Shown: positions 7,813 to 16,583 of the stretch, piece by piece
How positions within the stretch are numbered: position 1 is the stretch's first letter
How the letters are laid out: each line of letters opens with the position of its first letter
From: Actinomycetota bacterium
Lineage (GTDB): Bacteria > Actinomycetota > Actinomycetes > S36-B12 > CAIYMF01
Reading direction: 5' to 3'
Assembly (NCBI GenBank): GCA_009697815.1
Contig: WLRQ01000008.1
Coordinates: forward strand, 1 to 64,000
DNA length: 64,000 nt
The notes under the pieces: model-generated
Told to the model about the DNA's origin: nothing
Databases searched by the model: none
The model's input: the letters and a program-made list of their open reading frames with translations, nothing else
Program-made: the position numbers and the translations under genes

Positions 7813-8298
7813 ATGACTGAGCCCCGCTTCACTCACCTCGACTCTTCGGGCGCGGCTCGGATGGTCGACGTCAGTGCCAAGGACATCTCGGTGCGCACTG
7901 CCATCGCGACCGGCCGGGTTCTCGTGTCCGCGGATGTCGTGACAGCCCTGCGGGGCAATGGCGTACCTAAGGGGGACGCGATAGCCGTGGCCCGCATCGC
8001 AGGCATCGCGGCGGCCAAGCGGACGGCCGATCTGATCCCCCTGTGCCACCCCATCGCCATCCATGGTGTGACGGTCGACCTTGAGGTCCACGACGACCAC
8101 GTGTCCATCGTCGCCACTGTGCGAACCGCCGACCGCACAGGCGTCGAGATGGAGGCGCTCACCTGCGTGAGCGTGGCCGCTCTCGCGCTCATCGACATGG
8201 TCAAGGCCGTTGACCCTGCGGCCACCATCACCGACGTTCGGGTCGAAGAGAAGCGCGGCGGCAAGACGGGCCTCTGGCAGCGGGAGGTGTCCCTGTGA
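7813..8298 (+). CDS. moaC: Cyclic pyranopterin monophosphate synthase MoaC
   Basis: 161 residues, standard length. Catalyses the second step of molybdopterin synthesis, converting the MoaA product to cyclic pyranopterin monophosphate. Family motifs: ARMVDVSAKDISVRTA, KRTADLIPLCHPIAIHGV (catalytic region), TGVEMEALTCVSVAALALIDMVKA and the C-terminal EEKRGGKTG, with catalytic Lys and Asp in LIDMVKAVD. It starts 5 bp after moeA and overlaps moaB by GTGA, so this is one operon. No moaA is present in the window. Confidence 0.96.
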   Translation: MTEPRFTHLDSSGAARMVDVSAKDISVRTAIATGRVLVSADVVTALRGNGVPKGDAIAVARIAGIAAAKRTADLIPLCHPIAIHGVTVDLEVHDDHVSIVATVRTADRTGVEMEALTCVSVAALALIDMVKAVDPAATITDVRVEEKRGGKTGLWQREVSL

Positions 8299-8783
8299 TG
8301 CGGGCACTCGTCGTCACTATCTCCACCCGCGCAGCGGCTGGTATCTATCCCGATCGCTCTGGCCCGATTCTGGTCGAGGGGCTCGAGCGCGCAGGTTTCG
8401 TGGTCGACGGGCCCGCGATCGTTCCCGACGGGCCCGAGATCGAGAGTGTCCTGCTGTCCGCGGTACATGAGGGCTATGACGTCGTGGTTACCACAGGGGG
8501 TACCGGGCTCTCGCCCACGGACGTCACCCCCGAACACACCGCGGCCATCGTCGCGCGGCCGATTCCTGGTGTAGCAGAGGCGATTCGGGCTGCTGGCTTT
8601 GCGGCGGGCGTGTCGACTGCCGCGCTCTCACGAGGTATCGCTGGAATCGCAAGATCCACCATCATCGTCAATCTTCCCGGGTCTCCTGGTGGGGTCCGCG
8701 ACGGATTGCGCGTCCTTGAGCCGCTTCTGCCGCACGCCGTCGAGCAAATGCGCGGCGGCGGTGACCACGGGGTGACCTCGTGA
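8295..8783 (+). CDS. moaB: Molybdenum cofactor biosynthesis protein MoaB/Mog
   Basis: 162 residues. Motifs VVTISTRAAAGIYPDRSGP, VVVTTGGTGLSPTDVTPE and LPGSPGGVRDGL are those of the MogA/MoaB family that adenylylates molybdopterin before metal insertion. Start GTG 8295 overlaps the moaC stop; ATG 8298 is the next codon and could equally be used. Stop overlaps the GNAT gene start (GTGA). Co-translation with moeA and moaC supports the role. Confidence 0.95.
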   Translation: MMRALVVTISTRAAAGIYPDRSGPILVEGLERAGFVVDGPAIVPDGPEIESVLLSAVHEGYDVVVTTGGTGLSPTDVTPEHTAAIVARPIPGVAEAIRAAGFAAGVSTAALSRGIAGIARSTIIVNLPGSPGGVRDGLRVLEPLLPHAVEQMRGGGDHGVTS

Positions 8784-9382
8784 CAACGGGCTGGCCGGCA
8801 CTCCTGAGCGATGGCCGCGTGGGGCTGAGGCCCTTGCGTCTGCGCGATGCCCAGTCGTGGCGCGCGGTTCGGCTTCGCAACGCTGAGTGGCTGCGGCCAT
8901 GGGAGGCAACGAGCCCTAGCCCGTCGCTGGAGGCGGCACCCACTTACGCGGCGATGGTGCGGCGGCTGCGGGCGGAGGCTCGTGCGGGGCGCAGCATGCC
9001 GTTCGTCGTGACCCTTGACGACGAGTTGGTGGGGCAACTCACGGTCGGGGGTATTGCCTGGGGGTCATTGCGGGTGGCGAACATCGGCTACTGGGTCGAC
9101 CAGGCTGTGGCAGGCCGCGGCATCATGCCGACCGCTGTGGCCCTTGCCACTGATCACTGCTTCGCGATAGGTCTTCACCGCGTCGAGGTCAACATCCGTC
9201 CCCAGAACGTCGCCTCTCGCCGCGTTGTGGAGAAGCTGCGCTTCCGCACCGAGGGATTGCGGCCCGCCTACCTGCACATCGACGGCGCATGGCGCGACCA
9301 CCTCACGTTCGCGCTCAATGCGGAGGAAGTGCCACAAGGTGTTCTCGCGCGCTGGAAATCCGCGCGCGCATCGAGCCGATAG
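8780..9382 (+). CDS. rimJ: GNAT N-acetyltransferase, RimJ-like
   Basis: 200 residues. GNAT fold of the RimJ/RimL class: GLRPLRLRDAQSW at the N-terminus, LVGQLTVGGI (strand 4), the acetyl-CoA loop VAGRGIMPTAVALA (Q/RxxGxG-like) and the C-terminal NIRPQNVASRRVVEKL with FRTEGL. The family acetylates N-termini of proteins such as ribosomal S5 or other small targets; the target here is inferred from synteny with mycobacterial rimJ between moeA and the glpR-like gene. It is the last gene of the leaderless moeA operon. Confidence 0.88.
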   Translation: MTTGWPALLSDGRVGLRPLRLRDAQSWRAVRLRNAEWLRPWEATSPSPSLEAAPTYAAMVRRLRAEARAGRSMPFVVTLDDELVGQLTVGGIAWGSLRVANIGYWVDQAVAGRGIMPTAVALATDHCFAIGLHRVEVNIRPQNVASRRVVEKLRFRTEGLRPAYLHIDGAWRDHLTFALNAEEVPQGVLARWKSARASSR

Positions 9383-9531
9383 CGCCCACTTTCTCGCACC
9401 GGCACCCAGGTTGACCACGCCCGTCCTCGTGCGCTGTGGAAGCCCCGCAACGTGTGCTGATCATGCTGTGATGCGCGACACGCCAACGGCGCGTGAGAGT
9501 CGGTATGCGGGCCCCGCGGCCGTTGCGCGTC

Positions 9532-9537
9532 TAGCCT
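9532..9537 (+). promoter_or_regulatory. -10 element TAGCCT, leaderless glpR-like gene
   Basis: TAGCCT ends 7 nt before GTG 9545, with no ribosome site upstream. It favours GTG 9545 over later starts and separates this gene from the rimJ operon. Confidence 0.45.
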
Positions 9538-9544
9538 CAGATGC

Positions 9545-10570
9545 GTGCAGGGAGGAACCGGACTCATCTACGCGATCGTCGTAGGAATGTGGGCTCTCGT
9601 TCTCATCCCCATGTGGTTGCGGCGTCATGATGAGGCCCAGGAGTCCCGCTCCGCGGAGCGCTTCGCGCGAGCGATGAGCAGCCTGCGTCGCGGCCAGAGT
9701 GGATCATCCGGGAGGTCGAGCAGACGCGAGTTCGCGATGCCGGGCCGTGCGGCGGCCGACCAGGCGCCTCAGGTCATGGTCACGGGACCGCGCGCGACCT
9801 CGCCGACCCCCTCCATCTCCGCTGTGCGGAGGCGCAGGGTTCTGGTGTCTCTGGGCGCACTTCTCGCCGTCGTGGCTGCAGCAGTTCTGCTGAACATCGT
9901 TCCCCGGTGGACCTTGGGTGCGCCTGTCCTGCTCATGACTGTTTTCCTCGTTGTCGCCCGTCGCCAGGTCACTCTCGCGGCTGAGACCAGCCGTCGGAGA
10001 GACCGACGGGCAACCCTGTCGGACGCCGCACGCGCCGCCGATGCGAAGTACGGCCTCACCGAGAGCCGTGCTCGCCGGGGGGGCCGGGTTCTCGACCCCA
10101 TGTCGGCTTCGAGCGGCGCGGTTGCCGCCGACCGCCCACTTGCTCGCGATCTAGAAGCATCTGCCCGCGACAAGTCAGCCGGTGGCGGTGCTTGGCACGC
10201 GGTGTCGACAACCCTTCCCACCTACGTCACCGCCCCGCGAGCCACGAGCGTGCCGCGAAAGATCGATCTGCGTACACCCGGGTCCTGGAACGGTGCGGCG
10301 ATGGTCGAGCAGGCGCGTGTGACCCGCGCCGTCGAGGCAGCCGACGACGGAGCGATGCGGGTCGAGACCTTCGAAATCGCGGTGCCTCGCGACCCGGCCG
10401 TCCGCGCGGGTGTACTTGCCGAGCCGGGGCCCGCTGCCCGTCGTGTGAGCCGGAACGGCTCTGACGAAGACTCGGCTGCCCTAGCGCACGAGGACGAGGT
10501 TGCCGCCCTGCTCGACGACCCCCGCACGGGCGTCCACGGCCCGACGTGGCGCCGCGCAGCGAACGGCTGA
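9545..10570 (+). CDS. glpR: GlpR-like membrane protein (putative receptor of gephyrin-like Glp)
   Basis: 341 residues. Helix 1 at about residues 5-23 is followed at once by WLRRHDEAQESRSAERFARAM, the conserved signature of the actinobacterial membrane protein found downstream of rimJ (Rv0996-type; GlpR in Corynebacterium). A pair of helices follows at about 98-136, then a long low-complexity cytoplasmic tail rich in Ala, Arg and Asp. GlpR recruits the MoeA-like Glp to the division septum in corynebacteria. The assignment here rests on signature and synteny. The name is unrelated to the glycerol regulator GlpR. Confidence 0.75.
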   Translation: MQGGTGLIYAIVVGMWALVLIPMWLRRHDEAQESRSAERFARAMSSLRRGQSGSSGRSSRREFAMPGRAAADQAPQVMVTGPRATSPTPSISAVRRRRVLVSLGALLAVVAAAVLLNIVPRWTLGAPVLLMTVFLVVARRQVTLAAETSRRRDRRATLSDAARAADAKYGLTESRARRGGRVLDPMSASSGAVAADRPLARDLEASARDKSAGGGAWHAVSTTLPTYVTAPRATSVPRKIDLRTPGSWNGAAMVEQARVTRAVEAADDGAMRVETFEIAVPRDPAVRAGVLAEPGPAARRVSRNGSDEDSAALAHEDEVAALLDDPRTGVHGPTWRRAANG

Positions 10571-10653
10571 GCGTTCCCTTGAAGGCGTCGATCACTCTGC
10601 GCTGGGCCTGAGCCGGGGCTGGGTCCGGTGTCGGGATGTGCACCTTCGCTTGC

Positions 10654-10659
10654 TACCCT
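10654..10659 (+). promoter_or_regulatory. -10 element TACCCT before tRNA-Ala
   Basis: An extended TGCTACCCT element lies 13 bp before the mature tRNA 5' end, a usual distance for a tRNA promoter with a short 5' leader. The -35 is not clear. Confidence 0.45.
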
Positions 10660-10672
10660 GTCGACACCGCAA

Positions 10673-10747
<75 letters not shown>

Positions 10748-10769
10748 TTGACGTCCCTCGTGTGATTCC

Positions 10770-10810
10770 CTCGGGCCGGGTTGCTGTCAGAGGGGTAATC
10801 GCGGCCCGAG
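10770..10810 (+). repeat. 9-bp inverted repeat between tRNA-Ala and yjdM
   Basis: CTCGGGCCG (10770-10778) and CGGCCCGAG (10802-10810) flank 23 nt. It could act as a terminator for the tRNA transcript. Its right arm ends 1 bp before the -10 of yjdM. Confidence 0.4.
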
Positions 10811-10811
10811 C

Positions 10812-10817
10812 TAGGGT
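10812..10817 (+). promoter_or_regulatory. -10 element TAGGGT, leaderless yjdM
   Basis: TAGGGT ends 6 nt before ATG 10824 and no Shine-Dalgarno sequence is present. Confidence 0.5.
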
Positions 10818-10823
10818 GAGTCG

Positions 10824-11168
10824 ATGAGTGAGATCCTGCCCCCGTGTCCTGAGTGTTCCGGCGCCTTCACCTACGAGATGGGCGCACTCCTGGTGTGCCC
10901 GGAGTGTGCCCACGAATGGACCCCTGCGACCGCCGCTTCGGATGACGTTGCCGCCATCAGGGATTCCGTGGGCAATGTGCTCGCCGACGGCGACACGGTG
11001 ACTGTCGTCAAGGACTTGAAGGTCAAGGGGAGCGCCCTGGCCATCAAGGTGGGCACGAAGGTTCGCAATATCCGCCTGGTCAACGGGGTAGGCGACCATG
11101 ACATCGACTGCAAGGTGGATGGTTTCGGCCCGATGCAGCTCAAGTCGAGTGTGGTCAAGAAGGTCTGA
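10824..11168 (+). CDS. yjdM: Zinc-ribbon protein YjdM (PhnA family)
   Basis: 114 residues. N-terminal zinc ribbon with [27 protein letters not shown] (two CxxC pairs), then the PhnA domain with [15 protein letters not shown] and [34 protein letters not shown]. The family was once named after phosphonoacetate hydrolase, but this zinc-ribbon type has no established enzymatic role. Its 3' end overlaps the convergent molybdoenzyme gene by 14 bp. Confidence 0.93.
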   Translation: MSEILPPCPECSGAFTYEMGALLVCPECAHEWTPATAASDDVAAIRDSVGNVLADGDTVTVVKDLKVKGSALAIKVGTKVRNIRLVNGVGDHDIDCKVDGFGPMQLKSSVVKKV

Positions 11169-12318
11169 CGTCGACCTTGATCGTGTGAAGTCCACTCGCG
11201 GCGCCAGGGAAGGTCGGGCGCTCCGCTGCGTCCTGCAGGGTTCCGTTGTCATCGATCATGCGCACCCGAAGCTCGTGCGTTCCGACCGCTGCGTCCCAAG
11301 ACCACGACCAGAGGCGCCAGCAGTCGGTGCCCATCGAATCGGCGAGAGTGACACGCTGCCAATCCCCACCGTCGACGCTGATCTCGACCGTGCCGACGGC
11401 GGCGTGCTGATGCCAGGCCCGCCCACCGACATCAACGCGGCCCGTCGCGACGGCCACTCCGTCGCGCGGCACGTCGATACGTGACGCAGCCTCGACTGTG
11501 CCATCTGCCGACCAGCCTCGGCCGAGCCAGAACGGCACGTCGTCAGCGAGAGTCGTGAGCCGGATCTGCGATAGCCATTTGGTGGCCGAGACGTATCCGT
11601 AGAGCCCGGGCACGACGAGCCGGGCAGGGAATCCGTGCTTCGCTGGCAGCGGTTCGCCGTTCATCGCGTAGGCGACCATGGCATCGCGCCCGTCGGCGAG
11701 CACAGCGAGCGGGAATCCTGCGGTAAACCCGTCGACGGAGACTCCGACGACGGCGTCCGCATCCGCGCGCACCCCGACCTGCTTGAGCAGATCGCTGAGC
11801 CGCACCCCCTGCCAGCGTGCAGTGCCGACGAGGTCGCCGCCGACGTCGTTGCTGACGCAGGCGAGCGTGATGTGACGTTCGATGCTCGGAAGCGCCAGAA
11901 GCTCGGCATAGGTCAGTGTGAGTGGGTGATCGACCCTGCCGTCAATGGTGAAAGCCCAGGTTCCTGTGTCGATGTCGGGAGCCGCCATGGAGGTGTCGAT
12001 CTGGAAGAAGTCGGCATTCGGCGTGACCGCCGGGGCGAGGCCTACGAGGTTCGGATGGATTCCCGCTGCGAGAGCAGGCGCTGGGCTGCTGGGCCGTCGA
12101 AATGACAGTGCCTCAGTCACAACCCCGACCGTCGATGACGTGCCTCGCCGGACGATCTCCACCACTGCCACGCCGGCCGCAGCGGCAGCGGCGACCCAAC
12201 CGACTGTGCGCAAGAGCGTGCGCCGGTTCATGGTTCGGCCAACGCTGACAACGGTCGACTCCTGCTCCAACCCGGCAGGGATCTCGATGACGGAATCGTT
12301 GGGCTCGTCGTCTGTCAC
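11155..12318 (-). CDS. Sulfite-oxidase-family molybdopterin oxidoreductase, membrane-targeted
   Basis: 387 residues from GTG 12318, chosen because GGAG precedes it by 4 nt; an in-frame GTG at 12388 would add 23 residues. A twin-arginine-like segment [12 protein letters not shown] plus a hydrophobic helix (about residues 30-50) suggests export or anchoring by the Tat route. The Mo-cofactor domain follows, with the cofactor-binding Cys in [11 protein letters not shown], then the Mo-co dimerisation domain. No haem domain is present. It is downstream of pmt on the same strand. The cofactor genes moeA, moaC and moaB are 3-5 kb away. The substrate is unknown. Confidence 0.87.
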   Translation of the reverse strand: MTDDEPNDSVIEIPAGLEQESTVVSVGRTMNRRTLLRTVGWVAAAAAAGVAVVEIVRRGTSSTVGVVTEALSFRRPSSPAPALAAGIHPNLVGLAPAVTPNADFFQIDTSMAAPDIDTGTWAFTIDGRVDHPLTLTYAELLALPSIERHITLACVSNDVGGDLVGTARWQGVRLSDLLKQVGVRADADAVVGVSVDGFTAGFPLAVLADGRDAMVAYAMNGEPLPAKHGFPARLVVPGLYGYVSATKWLSQIRLTTLADDVPFWLGRGWSADGTVEAASRIDVPRDGVAVATGRVDVGGRAWHQHAAVGTVEISVDGGDWQRVTLADSMGTDCWRLWSWSWDAAVGTHELRVRMIDDNGTLQDAAERPTFPGAASGLHTIKVDVRPS

Positions 12319-12405
12319 TGATCTCCGATCCACACGCCCATCGCCCCCCGGTCGCACGATCATCGCGCGAACTGGCGAAGTGCGCAGCACGGAACCAGCG
12401 CGACC

Positions 12406-14037
12406 TCAGACCCAGGTGGGGAACCACATCCGGATGTGCCACTCGGTGTACGGCATCACCTGACCGGTCCAGATCGGGTAGAAGAACCAGGTGCAGGCTA
12501 GGGCGAGTAGCACAATCGAACCGGCTCCAACGGCGCCGAGCATTCGGCGGCGATGGGTGGCGTCGGCAGGACCGAGTATCGAGCCCAGCATGAGGGCGAG
12601 CACCAGGCAGAGGAAGGGTACGAACGCCACGGAGTAGAAGGTGAAAATCGTGCGGCCCTGGAAGCCCAGCCACGGGAGCCAGCCGGCGAGGACGGCGAGA
12701 ACCGCTGCTCCCGCGCGCCAGTCACGGCGGGCGAACCAGCGCCAGGACTGATGCACGATCGCGACCGAACCCGCCCACCAGATGATCGGGTTGCCGAGCG
12801 AGATCACCTCGGCTGCGCACTTGTTGACCGCGCACCCGTTCTTGCCGAGGGTGGGCGAGTCGAAGAAGAAGCTTGTGGGCCTGGCTTGAAGCAGCCAGCT
12901 CCATGCATTGCTCTGGTAGGAGTGGGGCGAGCTCAAATGCGTGTTGAAGTTGAGCATTTCTGCGTGGTAGTGCCAGAGCGATCGCAGTGATTCCGGGACC
13001 AGCCCCCAGATCCCCGAGGCCGGTACCTTGGCGGCCCAGTGTCGCGCGTAGCCACCGTCGGTCATGAACCAGCCAACCCAGGACGCGATGTAGATCAGGA
13101 TGGCGGTCCCCGCCATCGCGACGATCGCGAGGAGTCCTTCCGCGACCGCGCCCAGTACGGCCTTCCCGGATCGCACCCCGATGGTGCGCCGCATCCCGAT
13201 GTCCCACACCACGGTCATCAGACCGAATGCGACGAGGAACCACACACCCGACCACTTCGTCGCACACGCCAGCCCGAGTGCGAGGCCGGCTGCCCAGCGC
13301 CAGGGGCGCAGCCCGGTGAACGGTCCGATGCCGGCGCCGAGTGTGAACATGGCTGTGCGGTCGTCGCCGAAGCGACGCACCGCCTCAGCGAGGCGGCGTC
13401 GGGTTCGGTCGCGGTCGATCAGCACGCACCCGAACGCAACCACGACCCAGAACATCAGGATTCCGTCGAGCAGGGCCGTGCGGGCCAGCACGATTCCCAT
13501 GCCGTCGATCGCGAAGAGGAATCCGGCGATCGCCCCGATGAGGGTCGAGTGGGTGAGGCGCCGGCCGATGCGGACGATGAGAAGGACGGCGAGGGTGCCG
13601 AGCACCGCTGTCATGATGCGCCAACCAAATGGCGTCAGGCCGAAGGCATATTCGCCCAGTGCGATCGTCCACTTGCCGACTGGAGGGTGCACCACGAACG
13701 CGGGATTGTTGGTGAACACATCGAGTGTGCGCCAGTTGCCGTCGCTCGCGAGGATCTTCTCGCTCGCCTTGTCGACGAAGCCCTTCTCGTAGCCCCAGCG
13801 GAGCAGGGAAAAGGCGTCCTTCATGTAATAGGTCTCGTCGAAGGTCACCTTGTGAGGGCGCGTGAGGTCGACGAGGCGCAGGACGGCGCCGATGGCGGTG
13901 ATGCCGATCGCGACCCACCAGGAACTCGCACGGTCGCCGGGCATCGGCGGTGCTAGCCGATCAGCGAGCTCGGACATGCGATGCCCGGAGCCGCGCCCCG
14001 TGCTCGGGGGTCGCTGCATCGTCGGAGTCGCCGTCAC
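12406..14037 (-). CDS. pmt: Dolichyl-phosphate-mannose--protein mannosyltransferase
   Basis: 543 residues, many membrane helices. A GT39-family enzyme that transfers mannose from a polyprenyl phosphate donor to Ser/Thr of exported proteins. The key first-loop motif FDETYYMKDAFSLL (Asp-Glu) is present, and a large loop with GWRIMTAVLGT follows. Start GTG 14037 is supported by TATGCT ending exactly 6 nt upstream; the longer frame to 14241 would overlap rsmI. The divergent arrangement with rsmI is the same as in mycobacteria. Confidence 0.93.
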   Translation of the reverse strand: MTATPTMQRPPSTGRGSGHRMSELADRLAPPMPGDRASSWWVAIGITAIGAVLRLVDLTRPHKVTFDETYYMKDAFSLLRWGYEKGFVDKASEKILASDGNWRTLDVFTNNPAFVVHPPVGKWTIALGEYAFGLTPFGWRIMTAVLGTLAVLLIVRIGRRLTHSTLIGAIAGFLFAIDGMGIVLARTALLDGILMFWVVVAFGCVLIDRDRTRRRLAEAVRRFGDDRTAMFTLGAGIGPFTGLRPWRWAAGLALGLACATKWSGVWFLVAFGLMTVVWDIGMRRTIGVRSGKAVLGAVAEGLLAIVAMAGTAILIYIASWVGWFMTDGGYARHWAAKVPASGIWGLVPESLRSLWHYHAEMLNFNTHLSSPHSYQSNAWSWLLQARPTSFFFDSPTLGKNGCAVNKCAAEVISLGNPIIWWAGSVAIVHQSWRWFARRDWRAGAAVLAVLAGWLPWLGFQGRTIFTFYSVAFVPFLCLVLALMLGSILGPADATHRRRMLGAVGAGSIVLLALACTWFFYPIWTGQVMPYTEWHIRMWFPTWV

Positions 14038-14043
14038 CCCGAC

Positions 14044-14049
14044 AGCATA
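14044..14049 (-). promoter_or_regulatory. -10 element TATGCT, leaderless pmt
   Basis: TATGCT on the minus strand ends 6 nt before GTG 14037. It decides the start of the mannosyltransferase gene. Confidence 0.5.
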
Positions 14050-14071
14050 GATACGTGACAGGCTGACTCTT

Positions 14072-14959
14072 GTGAGAGACGGTGAGAGTCGCGGGGTGCT
14101 CGTCCTGGCGGGGACGCCCATCGGCGACCCGACGGATGCGTCGCCCCGGTTGCGGGCCGAGCTCGCGGGCGCTGACGTCGTCGCCGCCGAGGACACCAGG
14201 CGCGCGAGGCGTCTCGCCGACGCGCTCGGGATCACGATCACTGGCCGTGTCGTGTCCTACTACGACTCCGTTGAGCGCCAGCGTCTGCCGGAGTTGATTG
14301 CAGCCCTCGAATCGGGGGCTCGGGTCGTGCTGGTCACCGATGCGGGGATGCCGAGTGTGAGCGATCCGGGGTATCGCCTCGTCGCGGCAGCGGTCGACGC
14401 GGGCATCGCGGTCACGTCGGTGCCGGGCCCATCCGCAGTGGTGACGGCGTTGGCGTTGTCGGGGCTTCCCGTCGACCGTTTCGCCTTCGAGGGCTTCCTC
14501 CCGCGCAAGGGTGGTGAGCGACTCCGTGCGCTTGCCCCGCTCGCGGGTGATCCGCGCACACTCGTCTTCTTTGAGGCGCCACATCGCATCGCTGAGTCCC
14601 TCGCGGCCATGGCCGAGGTGTTCGGCGCTGACCGACCCGCTGCGGTATGCCGCGAGCTGACCAAGACCTACGAAGAGGTCCGGCGGGGCACACTTGCCGA
14701 ACTCGCCGTGTGGGCTGCCGAGGGTGTTCGCGGCGAGATCACGGTGGTGGTTCAGGGCGCCGAGCCGGGTGCGCAGCTTCCTCCGACACTTGAGGGCGCC
14801 GACCCGCGCAAGCTGGCGCTGGCCGCGGTGGCAGCCGCGTACGGTCTCGACCGCAAGGCGGTCTACGACGCGATCGTGGCGGCCAAGAAGGCCTCGCGCA
14901 CACCCGAGAGCGGCCTAGGTGCGGGAACGGCGATCAAGACTCCCCTGCCCCGCCCGTAG
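14072..14959 (+). CDS. rsmI: 16S rRNA (cytidine(1402)-2'-O)-methyltransferase RsmI
   Basis: 295 residues. Tetrapyrrole-methylase fold with GVLVLAGTPIGDPTD, AAEDTRRARRL, VTDAGMPSVSDPGYRLV, VPGPSAVVTALALSGLP, FEGFLPRKGGER and FFEAPHRI, all standard RsmI motifs. It methylates C1402 of 16S rRNA in the decoding centre using S-adenosylmethionine. Its TAG stop provides the first three bases of the metG -10 element. Confidence 0.96.
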   Translation: MRDGESRGVLVLAGTPIGDPTDASPRLRAELAGADVVAAEDTRRARRLADALGITITGRVVSYYDSVERQRLPELIAALESGARVVLVTDAGMPSVSDPGYRLVAAAVDAGIAVTSVPGPSAVVTALALSGLPVDRFAFEGFLPRKGGERLRALAPLAGDPRTLVFFEAPHRIAESLAAMAEVFGADRPAAVCRELTKTYEEVRRGTLAELAVWAAEGVRGEITVVVQGAEPGAQLPPTLEGADPRKLALAAVAAAYGLDRKAVYDAIVAAKKASRTPESGLGAGTAIKTPLPRP

Positions 14960-14962
14960 GAT
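14957..14962 (+). promoter_or_regulatory. -10 element TAGGAT, leaderless metG
   Basis: TAGGAT begins at the rsmI stop codon and ends 6 nt before GTG 14969; no ribosome-binding site is present. Confidence 0.5.
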
Positions 14963-14968
14963 TGCCAC

Positions 14969-16567
14969 GTGCCCGAGTCCAAAGCCTTCTACGTCACGAC
15001 GCCGATCTACTACGTCAACGACGCACCCCACATCGGGCACGCCTACACCACGACGGCGGGTGATGTCCTTGCGCGATGGCACCGCCAGCGTGGGGAGCGC
15101 GTCTGGTTCCTCACCGGCACCGATGAGCACGGCCAGAAGGTCATGCGCACGGCCGAGGCCAACGGTATGCCGCCACAGGAGTGGGCCGATCGTCTCGTGG
15201 AGTCCGCGTGGCTCCCGGTGCTCGACACCATCGACGCATCGAATGACGACTTCATCCGAACTACGCAGGAGCGCCACACCACGCGCGTGCAGCGATTCCT
15301 CACCGATCTCAAGGACCGCGGTGAGATTTTCGAGGGTTCCTACGAGGGCCCCTATTGCGTCGGCTGCGAGGAGTTCAAGCTCGCCGGTGATCTCCTCGAT
15401 GGTGAGCGTGAGTTCAACGGCCAGAAGGTGTGTCCCACCCATGGGCGGCCCGTCGAGACGGTCAGCGAGACCAACTGGTTCTTCCGCCTCTCGGCCTATG
15501 CCGACAGGCTGCTTGCGCACTACGAGGCGAACCCGCTCGCCGTGCAGCCGCCGTCCGCCTACAACGAGGTTGTCTCGTTCCTGAGGTCCGGGCTCCAGGA
15601 CCTCTCGATCTCGCGCTCGACCTTCGACTGGGGCATCCCAGTTCCGTGGGACACCGCCCAAGTTGTCTACGTCTGGTTCGACGCACTGCTGAACTACGCG
15701 ACGGCCGTGGGTCTCGACGACGACCCCGGAACGCCTGGTGCCGAGCAGTTCGCCGCGACCTGGCCCGCCGACGTCCATCTCGTCGGCAAGGACATCCTGC
15801 GCTTCCACGCCATCATCTGGCCGGCGATGCTCATGGCCGCCGAGCTCCCGTTGCCCGGTCAGGTGTTCGCCCACGGTTGGCTGCTGGTCGGCGGCGAGAA
15901 GATGAGCAAGAGCAAACTCACCGGGATCGCCCCGAGCCAGATCGTCGATCACTTCGGCTCTGACGCGTTCCGCTACTACTTCCTTCGGGCGATCTCGTTC
16001 GGCGCCGACGGTTCGTTCTCCTGGGAGGACATGAGCGCGAGATACACCTCCGAGCTCGCAAACGGTCTGGGCAATCTCGCCTCACGCGCCGCCGCCATGA
16101 TCGCGAAGTACCGCGATGGTCTGCTTCCGGCACCTGGTTCGTATACCGAACCCGAACTCGCTCTCCAGGTGCTGCTCGGCGAGGTCGCGACCACCGCTGA
16201 CGACGCCATGCTCAGGCTCGAGTTCTCGACGTCGATCGCCGCGATGAAGTCCTTCGTGGACGCCGTGAACCTCTACGTCACTGAGCAAGCGCCGTGGGTG
16301 CTGGCCAAGGATGAGGCCAACGACGAGCGACTCTCGACAGTGCTCTACACAATCTGTGAGTCCTTGCGCGCCATGGCCGTTCTTTATCACGCGGTGATGC
16401 CCAAGGCCACGGAGTCCATGTGGGAGCAACTCGGCGCCGAGGCAGCGCTCGGGACACTGGGAAGCCAGGATGTTACCGACGTGGGGCGCTGGGGCCAACT
16501 GCCCGCGGGTGTCACGATCACCAAGGGCATGAACCTGTTCCCGCGTCTCGAGGAGACGGCCGACTGA
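14969..16567 (+). CDS. metG: Methionyl-tRNA synthetase
   Basis: 532 residues. Charges tRNA-Met. The class I signatures are intact: PHIGHAYT (HIGH) near residue 20 and KMSKSKLTG (KMSKS) near residue 310. A zinc-type insert is reduced to YCVGCEEF. The C-terminal anticodon-binding domain ends at the usual place for the short type without a tRNA-binding EMAP extension. tatD follows in the same direction after 16 bp, and the genes from metG to rsmA are probably co-transcribed. Confidence 0.97.
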   Translation: MPESKAFYVTTPIYYVNDAPHIGHAYTTTAGDVLARWHRQRGERVWFLTGTDEHGQKVMRTAEANGMPPQEWADRLVESAWLPVLDTIDASNDDFIRTTQERHTTRVQRFLTDLKDRGEIFEGSYEGPYCVGCEEFKLAGDLLDGEREFNGQKVCPTHGRPVETVSETNWFFRLSAYADRLLAHYEANPLAVQPPSAYNEVVSFLRSGLQDLSISRSTFDWGIPVPWDTAQVVYVWFDALLNYATAVGLDDDPGTPGAEQFAATWPADVHLVGKDILRFHAIIWPAMLMAAELPLPGQVFAHGWLLVGGEKMSKSKLTGIAPSQIVDHFGSDAFRYYFLRAISFGADGSFSWEDMSARYTSELANGLGNLASRAAAMIAKYRDGLLPAPGSYTEPELALQVLLGEVATTADDAMLRLEFSTSIAAMKSFVDAVNLYVTEQAPWVLAKDEANDERLSTVLYTICESLRAMAVLYHAVMPKATESMWEQLGAEAALGTLGSQDVTDVGRWGQLPAGVTITKGMNLFPRLEETAD

Positions 16568-16583
16568 TGGTGCGCGACGCCTG

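Noticed and set aside
13039-13956. 305-codon plus-strand frame inside pmt
   Set aside because: High-GC shadow frame; composition is charged and repetitive, and pmt has full membrane-protein features.
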